Origin: Actinomadura luzonensis
GTDB lineage: Bacteria; Actinomycetota; Actinomycetes; Streptosporangiales; Streptosporangiaceae
NCBI RefSeq assembly: GCF_022664455.2
Contig: NZ_JAKRKC020000001.1
Span: 682,001 to 746,000, forward strand
Direction of reading: 5' to 3'
Length of the DNA stretch: 64,000 nucleotides
Shown here: positions 24,763 to 31,388 of the stretch, one piece after another
How the letters are laid out: each line of letters begins with the position of its first letter
How positions within the stretch are numbered: the first letter of the stretch is position 1
Translations under genes and position numbers: made by a program
The notes under the pieces: generated by a model
The model's database searches: none
Told to the model about the DNA's origin: nothing
Seen by the model: only the letters and a program-made list of their open reading frames with translations

Positions 24763-25476
24763 TCACCCCTCGTCCGGCCCCTGGCAGGTCGCCAGCATCT
24801 CGGACAGCGCCTCGCGCTCCGGCTCGGTGACAGTCAGCTCGTAGCGGGCCTTCACGTCGATCCAGGCCCGGCTGTAGGTGCACCAGTAGCCGGGCAGCGG
24901 CGGACGCCACCGGTCGGGCGACTGGTCGCCCTTGGAGCGGTTGGAGGCGGCGGAGACGGCGATGAGCTGCGGGCCGTCCAGGTCGTTGGCGAACTCCTTG
25001 CGCCGGGCGTCGGTCCACCGGTCGGCCCCGGAGCGCCAGGCCTGGGCCAGCGGGACCATGTGGTCGATGTCGAGCCGGGCGGGGTCGTCGAAGTCCTCGC
25101 CGTCGTACGCGCTGTGCCAGGCGCCGGACAGGGCCCGGCACCTGGCGTCCTGCTTGACGTCCGCGCCGTCGCGGGCCAGCACCACCTCACGGGTGTCGCA
25201 GTCGTGGCCGTGCCGGCTCCAGTGCGGGAAGCGGGCGCGGCTGTAGCCGGTCATCGGCCGGGGGCCGGCCACCGTGAGTCCGGTGAGCCGCCGGGTGGCC
25301 GCCGCGGCGGAGATCGCGGGCGGCAGCTCGGCGGGCGCCGCCGACGTGGTGCCGGAGCCGGGCCGGGAGGCGGCGGATCGGGAGGCGGCGTAAGGGGCGG
25401 CGGCCCCGGAGGCGGGCAGGAGGGACGCGGCGGCGAGGGCCGCGACGCGGAGGCGCCATGATCGTCGCAGGAACAT
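24763..25476 (-). CDS. secreted HNH-type nuclease (DUF1524-like)
   Basis: 237 aa. Signal peptide MFLRRSWRLRVAALAAASLLPASGAAA (given by position: residues 1-26), then a Ser/Ala-rich spacer. The nuclease core holds CDTREVVLARDG, DIDHMVPLAQAWRSGA and SNRSKGDQSPDRW, the D-H/N/K pattern of secreted actinobacterial HNH nucleases, with WCTYSRAWIDVKARYEL after it. It is expected to degrade extracellular DNA or RNA for nutrition or competition. Two Cys pairs could form disulfides. No immunity gene is recognisable next door. Confidence 0.85.
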   Translation of the reverse strand: MFLRRSWRLRVAALAAASLLPASGAAAPYAASRSAASRPGSGTTSAAPAELPPAISAAAATRRLTGLTVAGPRPMTGYSRARFPHWSRHGHDCDTREVVLARDGADVKQDARCRALSGAWHSAYDGEDFDDPARLDIDHMVPLAQAWRSGADRWTDARRKEFANDLDGPQLIAVSAASNRSKGDQSPDRWRPPLPGYWCTYSRAWIDVKARYELTVTEPEREALSEMLATCQGPDEG

Positions 25477-25496
25477 GCCGCACGACTAACAGCGGC

Positions 25497-25513
25497 GATC
25501 ACGCCGCGTGATC
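25497..25513. promoter_or_regulatory. 17-bp palindrome upstream of nuclease gene
   Basis: GATCACGC-C-GCGTGATC has perfect 8-bp arms around one central base. It lies 20 bp upstream of the secreted nuclease start (minus strand) and 175 bp before the divergent gene pair. A regulator-binding site (GntR- or LacI-like half-sites) is possible. Confidence 0.4.
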
Positions 25514-25594
25514 ACCACCCGCCCCGCTTGTCGCTCACCGTGACGGATTTTGACGAAGGAGTGACCATCGGGACGACACGCGGCGGCCGGGAGC

Positions 25595-25608
25595 GGCTTC
25601 TTGAAGCC
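25595..25608. promoter_or_regulatory. inverted repeat before the unknown-ImmA pair
   Basis: GGCTTC-TT-GAAGCC, perfect 6-bp arms, lies 81 bp upstream of the pair's start. A TATGAT hexamer at 25619-25624 is a possible -10. The XRE domain of the second protein could bind here. Inference. Confidence 0.35.
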
Positions 25609-25688
25609 CCGGCGGGACTATGATGTCGGAAATTAAAGCGGCCCCGGCGGTCGGACGCCGCTGGGCCAAGCGGTGCGGAGGTGCGCGC

Positions 25689-26456
25689 ATGCCGGTGTCG
25701 CAGTGGGCTCTGGAGACGTTCGGGCAGCGTGCCCCGGTGATCAGGCAGGGCATCGCCGACGCGCTCTCGACCGCGCTCGACAACGCCCGCGAGGCCCAGG
25801 CCGCCGCCCGCACCGACCACACGCACCCGTTCGGGTTCACGCTCATGTCGCGCAAGTTCGAGGCGCTGGCCGAGACGTTCGAGGACATGGGCGGCGTGCG
25901 CGTGGTCAAGCCCGCCGGCTCGCCGCACGAGCTGGTGCTGCTGGGCGGCAAGCTGCTGTTCCCGTTCCGCTACGCCCGTGACCGCTCGGTGAGCGTGATG
26001 AGCGCGCGCATCGGCGAGGGGCGGCCGTCGGCGCTGGTGCAGGCGTTGTTCCACCGGTTCGGGCCCGAGCCGGTGATGCGCCAGCTCACGCTGCACGACG
26101 TGGCCCCGCACGCGGTGCCGGTGGCCGAGGCGCTCACCGACCTGCCGGCCGACACCGAGCTGGTGCTCATCGCCTACGCCTGCAACGCGCACGCCGGGCT
26201 GCTGGACGCCTGGTGGGGCGAGGCCGAACTGCTCGACCGCACCGGCAGCCTGCGCTGGCACCACTGCGAGCCGATCCCGCTGCCCGCGGCCGGCCAGGCG
26301 GGGCTCACGCCGCTGCCCGCCACCGCGTTCGACCAGGGCGCCGTGCCCGCGCCCGCGCTCAATCCGCGCACCGGCGCGGCCCGGCTCGTCCCGCCGGTCG
26401 CCGAGCCGACCCCCATCACCCGCACCTCCAGGGCAGAAGCCGCGAGCGGTGAGTAG
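25689..26456 (+). CDS. unknown protein coupled to XRE-ImmA gene
   Basis: 255 aa, not recognised. N-terminal ~60 residues look helical (QRAPVIRQGIADALSTALDNAREAQ by position 11-35). Then there is an alpha/beta region with GGKLLFPFRYARDRSVSV, a segment LVLIAYACNAHAGLLDAWWGEAELL and a Pro-rich C-terminus. No membrane segment, signal peptide or catalytic motif is evident. ATG is chosen over an upstream ATG because GGAGG lies 7 bp before it. The stop overlaps the next gene by 8 bases, so the two are translationally coupled and probably act together, as in toxin-antitoxin or repressor-antirepressor pairs. Confidence 0.7.
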   Translation: MPVSQWALETFGQRAPVIRQGIADALSTALDNAREAQAAARTDHTHPFGFTLMSRKFEALAETFEDMGGVRVVKPAGSPHELVLLGGKLLFPFRYARDRSVSVMSARIGEGRPSALVQALFHRFGPEPVMRQLTLHDVAPHAVPVAEALTDLPADTELVLIAYACNAHAGLLDAWWGEAELLDRTGSLRWHHCEPIPLPAAGQAGLTPLPATAFDQGAVPAPALNPRTGAARLVPPVAEPTPITRTSRAEAASGE

Positions 26457-27591
26457 CCGCCGACCGGGCGCGCCGACGCCGCAGGCCGTCGCCGACGCGT
26501 TCGACGCCACCCGCCTCACCCAGGCCCGCCACCTGGCCGCGCTGACGAAGAAGGAGGTGGCCGAGCACCTCGGCGTCTCCCCCGCGGCGGTCGGCCAGTA
26601 CGAGGCGGGCGTCACCCGCCCGCGCCCGGAGCTGATCCAGCCGCTGGCCGAGGTGCTGGGGGTGCCGACGGCGTTCTTCCTGTCCGGCCGGCCGCACGGC
26701 AAGCTCGACGGCTCGATGGCCCACTTCCGCAGCCTGCGCTCCACCCGGGCCTACCAGCGGGCCAAGGCCGTGGCCTTCGTCGAGCAGGTGTGGGAGCTGG
26801 CCTACGCGCTGGAGCGGCGCATCCAGCTCCCCGCCGTCGACCTGCCGGGCTTCGCGGGCGGCGAGATGCACTCCGACCTGCCGCGCGACCCGGCGGGCGC
26901 GGCCCGCGCGCTGCGCGAGCACTGGGGGCTCGGCACCGGCCCGGTCAGCCACCTGGTCCGCCGGATGGAGGCGCACGGCATCGTGGTGGCCTTCCCCCGG
27001 CACGACCCCGACGCGGTCACCGTCGACGCCTTCTCCACCTCCAGCCTGCCCCGGCCCATCGTCGTGCTCACCCCCAACCGCTTCGACGACATCTACCGCC
27101 ACCGCTTCACGGCCGCCCACGAGCTGGGCCATCTCGTGCTGCACGGCGACACCGCCGCGGGCGACGCGCACCAGGAGCGCGAGGCCGACGCGTTCGCCGC
27201 CGAGTTCCTGACGCCGCGCGAGAGCATCCTGCCGCACCTGCCGCTCCGGGCCGACCTGCGGCGGCTGGCCGAGCTGCGCCGGACGTGGGGGGTGTCGGTC
27301 GACTCGCTGCTCTACCGGTGCCGCGAGACGGGCCTGATCTCCGACTCCGCGGCGAGCCGCGCCTACCAGCGGCTGGCGGCCCTGCGCGACCAGCCGGGGT
27401 TCACCAACGAGCCGGTCTCCGGCTATCCGGGCGAGCAGCCGGTGCTGCTGGCGCACGCCTTCGAGCTGGCGTGCGCGGAGACCGGGCTGACCGCCGCCGC
27501 GCTGGCGCAGGAGCTGGCCTGGCCGATCGGCCGGGTTCGCGAGCTCATCGGGCTGCCCGACCGGCGGCCCTCGCTCAAGCTCGTTCTTTAG
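26449..27591 (+). CDS. XRE regulator fused to ImmA/IrrE metallopeptidase
   Basis: 380 aa. Residues about 18-75 are an XRE helix-turn-helix: LTKKEVAEHLGVSPAAVGQYE, RPRPELIQPLAEVLGVP. Residues about 150-270 are an ImmA/IrrE zinc peptidase with His224-Glu225 and His228 (AAHELGHLVLH) and Glu245 in EREADAFAAEFL. The family cleaves repressors (ImmA on ImmR, IrrE/PprI on DdrO), often as a stress or mobile-element switch. The C-terminal ~100 residues are a helical extension. GTG start inside the end of the preceding gene. The coupled partner could be its substrate, toxin or signal. Confidence 0.88.
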   Translation: MSSRRPGAPTPQAVADAFDATRLTQARHLAALTKKEVAEHLGVSPAAVGQYEAGVTRPRPELIQPLAEVLGVPTAFFLSGRPHGKLDGSMAHFRSLRSTRAYQRAKAVAFVEQVWELAYALERRIQLPAVDLPGFAGGEMHSDLPRDPAGAARALREHWGLGTGPVSHLVRRMEAHGIVVAFPRHDPDAVTVDAFSTSSLPRPIVVLTPNRFDDIYRHRFTAAHELGHLVLHGDTAAGDAHQEREADAFAAEFLTPRESILPHLPLRADLRRLAELRRTWGVSVDSLLYRCRETGLISDSAASRAYQRLAALRDQPGFTNEPVSGYPGEQPVLLAHAFELACAETGLTAAALAQELAWPIGRVRELIGLPDRRPSLKLVL

Positions 27592-27639
27592 GACATCGTC
27601 GGCGGCGCTGCGCGGCGCGCGGGGCGGGAGGGAGGCCGG

Positions 27640-28506
27640 ATGCCGGGTGGCAGGCTGACGCGGGAGGACCGGCTGCGGATCGCCGCCGGGCTGGAGGAAG
27701 GGCTCGGGTACGCCGAGATCGCCCGCGGCCTCGACCGGCCCACGTCCACGGTCAGCCGCGAGGTGCTGCGCAACGGCGGCCCGCGGCGCTACCGGGCCGA
27801 GCAGGCGCAGCAGGCCACCGGCGAACGCGCCCGCCGGGCCCGCGCCCGCCGTCCGCGCGACCCCGCACAGGACCGAGCACAGGACCGAGCACAAGACCGA
27901 GCACAGGACCGAGCACAGGGCCAGGCGCAGAGCCAGGCGCAGAGCCAGGCACAGGCCCCGCCCCAAGATCCGGCCCAGCCCCCGCCCCAGCCCCCGCTCC
28001 AGGCCCCGCCCCGGGGACGGGATCCCGGGGTCGTGCGCGACTTCCAGGAGCGGCTGACCGCGCTGCTGATCCTGACCGGCCTGCCCCGCATGATGGCCCG
28101 GGTGGCGGCCTGCCTCTACAGCACCGACACCGGCGCGCTGACCGCCCGGGAGCTGGCCGAGCGGCTGCGGGTCAGCCCCGCCTCGATCTCCGCGGCGGTC
28201 GCGTACCTGGAGGAGCAGGAGATGATCGTCCGCGAGCGTGACCCGCGGCGGCGGCGGGAGCGGTACGTGATCGACGACGACGTCTGGTACCGGGCCTTCC
28301 TGGCCAGCGTGCGGCGCAACGAGCTGCTGGCCGAGCTGGCCGCCGAGGGCGCCCAGGTCTTCGGCCCCGCCACGCCGGCGGGCCGCCGGATGGAGCTGAC
28401 CGGCCGGTTCCTGCACGCCGCCGTCGAGGACATGGCGCGGGTGATCGAGCGCCGCAGGCACCTGCTGACCGGGGAGGAGCCGCCGGGCGCGCACGTCAAC
28501 GAATGA
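27640..28506 (+). CDS. fusion of IS30-like HTH and GbsR/MarR-type winged helix
   Basis: 288 aa. Residues about 5-45 match the HTH_38 of IS30-type transposases: LTREDRLRIAAGLEEGLGY, then IARGLDRPTSTVSREVLRNGG. A repeat-rich linker of AQDR and AQSQ units with poly-Pro follows (about residues 75-125). Residues about 130-285 are a GbsR/MarR winged helix: LTARELAERLRVSPASISAAV and LEEQEMIVRERDPRRRRERY. No transposase DDE domain, so it is a regulator that borrowed an IS30 DNA-binding module. ATG start; AGGGAGG upstream. It lies 48 bp after the ImmA gene, so may share its transcript. Confidence 0.8.
   Translation: MPGGRLTREDRLRIAAGLEEGLGYAEIARGLDRPTSTVSREVLRNGGPRRYRAEQAQQATGERARRARARRPRDPAQDRAQDRAQDRAQDRAQGQAQSQAQSQAQAPPQDPAQPPPQPPLQAPPRGRDPGVVRDFQERLTALLILTGLPRMMARVAACLYSTDTGALTARELAERLRVSPASISAAVAYLEEQEMIVRERDPRRRRERYVIDDDVWYRAFLASVRRNELLAELAAEGAQVFGPATPAGRRMELTGRFLHAAVEDMARVIERRRHLLTGEEPPGAHVNE
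27865..27960 (+). repeat. 12-bp tandem repeat in regulator linker
   Basis: Eight 12-bp units run without interruption. Four are GCACAGGACCGA-like (one with a single change) and four are GCGCAGAGCCAG/GCACAGGCC-like. They encode AQDR x4 then AQGQ, AQSQ, AQSQ, AQAP. Periodicity in frame means expansion or contraction would alter the linker only. Confidence 0.9.
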
Positions 28507-28591
28507 AAAATGTCTTCGCAAAGATCTCGCCTACGAAGGAAATCGTTGAGACGCTGAATCGCACTGCACCCCCAGTCCCCGAGGAGTGTCC

Positions 28592-30505
28592 ATGCGCAGA
28601 CTGTTGGCGCTCGGCGTGGCGGCCCTGCTGCCCTTAACCAACGTCTCGGCCGCCCACGCCCAGGACCCGGCCGACCGCCAGGCCGCCTTCGCCGCCGCCG
28701 CGGCGGAGTACCAGGTGCCCGAGAGCGTGCTGCTCGGCGTCTCCTACCTGGAGTCGCGGTGGGACGCCCACGCGGGCAAGCCCTCCAGCGACGCCGGGTT
28801 CGGCCCCATGCACCTCACGGACGCGGCCGCGTACACCGGGTCGAACCACCACGACGCGGGCGAGGAGGACGCCCGCGGCGACGAGACCCGGCCTCTGCCC
28901 GCGCCCGTCACGCCGCCGGCGCCCGCGGAGATCCCCGCGCGCCTGCGCACCATGGAACGGGCCGCCGCGCTCACCGGCGAGAGCCACGAGCGGCTGCGCA
29001 CCGACGACGCCGCCAACATCCGGGGCGGCGCGGCCCTGCTGGCCGACTACCAGAAGTCCCTCGGCGCGCCGCTCAGCGACGACCCCGGCGAGTGGTACGG
29101 CGCCGTCGCCAAGTACTCGGGCGCCGACGAGAGCGACGCCGCCGAGTTCTTCGCCGACGAGGTCTTCTCGGTGATCTCCGAGGGCGTCGAGCGCACCACC
29201 GACGACGGCGAGCGGGTCCGGCTGCCCGCCGTGAGCGACCTGCACAAGATCGTGAAGTGGCTGGAGAAGCTGGGGCTGCGCCCGCCCCGCACCGACGGCG
29301 TCGAGTGCCCGGCCTCGATCTCCTGCGAGTGGATCCCGTCGGCCTACCAGGAGCTGCCGCCGGACGACTACGGCCACTACGACCTGGCGAACCGTCCGTT
29401 GAGCCAGAAGGTGGACTACATCATCATCCACGACATGGAGGGATATTTCCTACCCTCCATCAAACTCAACCAGGACCCGAACTACGGCGCGAGCTGGCAC
29501 TACTCGGTCCGCTCCAGTGACGGCCACATCGCCCAGCACATCAAGACCAAGGACGTCGGCTGGCAGGCCGGCAACTGGTACATCAACGCCAAGTCCATCG
29601 GCATCGAGCACGAGGGCTTCCTCGCCGAGGGCAGCACCTGGTACACCGAGGCGATGTACCGCTCCTCCGCCCGCCTGGTCCGCTACCTCGCGTTGCGGCA
29701 CGGCGTGCCGCTGGACCGCGCGCACATCCTGGGCCACGACAACGTCCCCGGCACCCTGCCGACCACCGTGCGCGGCATGCACGAGGACCCGGGCCCGTTC
29801 TGGGACTGGGCGCACTACATGCAGCTCATGGGCGCGCCGCTGCACCAGTTCGGCGGCCCGCGCAGCGGCAGCGTCATGATCAAGCCGGACTTCGCCACGA
29901 ACAAGCCCTACTTCTACGGCTGCGACCGCAAGAACCCCGAGGCCGCCTGCCCGCCGCTGCCCGCCGGCACCGTCTGGCTGCGCACCGAGCCGCGCGCCGA
30001 CGCCCCGCTGGTCAAGGACATCGGCAAGCACCCGACCGGCGAGTCGCTCTACAGCGTCTACGACCACAGCGCCCGCGCCAGCACCGGCCAGCGCTTCGCC
30101 GTCGCCGAGCGCCAGGGCGACTGGACGGCCGTCTGGTACCTCGGCCAGAAGGCCTGGTTCCACAACCCGGCCGCCGCGCCGACCGCGATCCCGTCAGCCG
30201 GCCTGGTCGTGACGCCGAAGGCGGGCAAGGCCACGGTCCCGGTGTACGGCCGGGCCTATCCCGAGCAGGAGGCCTACCCCGAGGGCATCCCCTACCAGGC
30301 GGTGACGCCGCTGCAGTACACGTTCTCGGCGGGCGAGAAGTACACCCTCGCCGGGCCGGCGGCCGCCGAGTACTACCGGGCGGTCACCTTCAACCTGGAG
30401 GACCACAAGGTGGTACGGGGCCGGACGAAGTACCTGGAGATCCAGTTCGGCCACCGCGTGATGTACGTCAAGGCTGACGACGTGGATGTGACGTTCTCCG
30501 GGTGA
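28592..30505 (+). CDS. secreted N-acetylmuramoyl-L-alanine amidase with lysozyme-like N-domain
   Basis: 637 aa. Signal peptide residues 1-22 (RRLLALGVAALLPL core). The mature N-terminus YQVPESVLLGVSYLESRWD...GFGPMHLT resembles the SLT/lysozyme-like fold, with Glu in LESRWD. Residues about 270-410 are an Amidase_2/PGRP domain: zinc ligands His280 (IIHDMEG), His382 (LGHDNVP) and Asp399 (HEDPGPF). A C-terminal ~220-residue beta-rich part with SH3-like repeats may bind wall. It would cleave the MurNAc-L-Ala bond in peptidoglycan. ATG after GAGGAG. The 85-bp upstream gap is AT-richer than its surroundings. Its 3' end overlaps the convergent RpiR gene by 38 bp. Confidence 0.88.
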   Translation: MRRLLALGVAALLPLTNVSAAHAQDPADRQAAFAAAAAEYQVPESVLLGVSYLESRWDAHAGKPSSDAGFGPMHLTDAAAYTGSNHHDAGEEDARGDETRPLPAPVTPPAPAEIPARLRTMERAAALTGESHERLRTDDAANIRGGAALLADYQKSLGAPLSDDPGEWYGAVAKYSGADESDAAEFFADEVFSVISEGVERTTDDGERVRLPAVSDLHKIVKWLEKLGLRPPRTDGVECPASISCEWIPSAYQELPPDDYGHYDLANRPLSQKVDYIIIHDMEGYFLPSIKLNQDPNYGASWHYSVRSSDGHIAQHIKTKDVGWQAGNWYINAKSIGIEHEGFLAEGSTWYTEAMYRSSARLVRYLALRHGVPLDRAHILGHDNVPGTLPTTVRGMHEDPGPFWDWAHYMQLMGAPLHQFGGPRSGSVMIKPDFATNKPYFYGCDRKNPEAACPPLPAGTVWLRTEPRADAPLVKDIGKHPTGESLYSVYDHSARASTGQRFAVAERQGDWTAVWYLGQKAWFHNPAAAPTAIPSAGLVVTPKAGKATVPVYGRAYPEQEAYPEGIPYQAVTPLQYTFSAGEKYTLAGPAAAEYYRAVTFNLEDHKVVRGRTKYLEIQFGHRVMYVKADDVDVTFSG

Positions 30506-31367
30506 ACTCCTTGACCGCCTGACGGGTGCTGGCCAGCGCCTCCTGCGAGGAGTCGTAGGTGCGCTGGGCCACCCCCACGAACAGGCAGTCGACGACGAGG
30601 AGCTGGCTGATCCTGCTGGCCAGGGCGCCGGGACGGAACTCCGTCTCGCGCCCGGCCGAGATGAGCACGTGCTCGGCCAGCTCCGCGATCGACGAGCGCG
30701 GGTTGTTGGTGATCGCCACCGTGGTGGCGCCCGCCTCCTTGGCCCGGGTCAGCGGCTCGATCACGTCGGGCGTCTCGCCGGAGGTGCTGATGCCGATCGC
30801 GACGTCGCCGGGCCTGAGCAGCACGGCGCTGGTCAGCGCGAGGTGGGCGTCCTGGAAGGCGTGGCTGGACAGGCCGATGCGCAGCAGCTTCTGGGCGACG
30901 TCCTCGGCCACCAGGCCGGAGGCGCTGACCCCGTAGGCGTCGATCCGGCGGGCGCCGACGATCGCGTCCACGACCAGGCCGAGCCGTTCGCTGGTGAGCT
31001 GCGCGACCGTGTCGTTGATCGCCTCGGACTCGGCCCGCGCGACCTTCTGGATGACCGCCGACAGCGGGTCGTCGGGGGCGAGGTCGCCGGGCACCAGCCG
31101 GTCGGGCTGCGCCGCGGCGGCCGCGAGCGCCAGCCGGAGCTGCGGGTAGCCGGCGAACCCGAGCAGCCGGGCGGTGCGCACGATCGTGGCCTCGCTGGTG
31201 CCCGAGGCGGCGCTGAGCTCCGTGATGGTGCTCCGCGCCACCGTCGCCGGGTCCTCCAGGATGAGCCGGGCCACGGTCTGGGCGGCCGGCGTCAGGGACG
31301 GCAGCACACCGCGGACCGTGGCCACCAGAGTGTCGGCCCGCAGGCCGTTGTTCCCGCTGTCGTCCAC
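30468..31367 (-). CDS. MurR/RpiR family transcriptional regulator
   Basis: 299 aa. N-terminal RpiR helix-turn-helix (residues about 20-95): TVARLILEDPATVARSTITEL, GTSEATIVRTARLLGF. The C-terminal SIS domain binds a phosphosugar: RIDAYGVSASGLVAEDVAQ and GDVAIGISTSGETPDV. It probably senses a sugar phosphate or MurNAc-6-P. It follows glgP on the same strand with a 21-bp gap, and its tail overlaps the convergent peptidoglycan amidase by 38 bp. It could thus link wall recycling or glucan use, though its targets are unknown. GTG start with a GGGGG run upstream. Confidence 0.9.
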   Translation of the reverse strand: MDDSGNNGLRADTLVATVRGVLPSLTPAAQTVARLILEDPATVARSTITELSAASGTSEATIVRTARLLGFAGYPQLRLALAAAAAQPDRLVPGDLAPDDPLSAVIQKVARAESEAINDTVAQLTSERLGLVVDAIVGARRIDAYGVSASGLVAEDVAQKLLRIGLSSHAFQDAHLALTSAVLLRPGDVAIGISTSGETPDVIEPLTRAKEAGATTVAITNNPRSSIAELAEHVLISAGRETEFRPGALASRISQLLVVDCLFVGVAQRTYDSSQEALASTRQAVKEFTRRTSHPRRQP

Positions 31368-31388
31368 GCCCCCGATTATGCCTGGGCT

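Noticed and set aside
27640..28506. IS30 transposase fragment
   Set aside because: Only the HTH matches; the rest is a full winged-helix regulator with no DDE domain, inverted repeats or target duplication.
28507..28591. A c-di-AMP (ydaO) riboswitch before the secreted amidase, as seen before some actinobacterial wall hydrolases
   Set aside because: The gap is only 85 bp and lacks the conserved ydaO helices; it is merely AT-richer.
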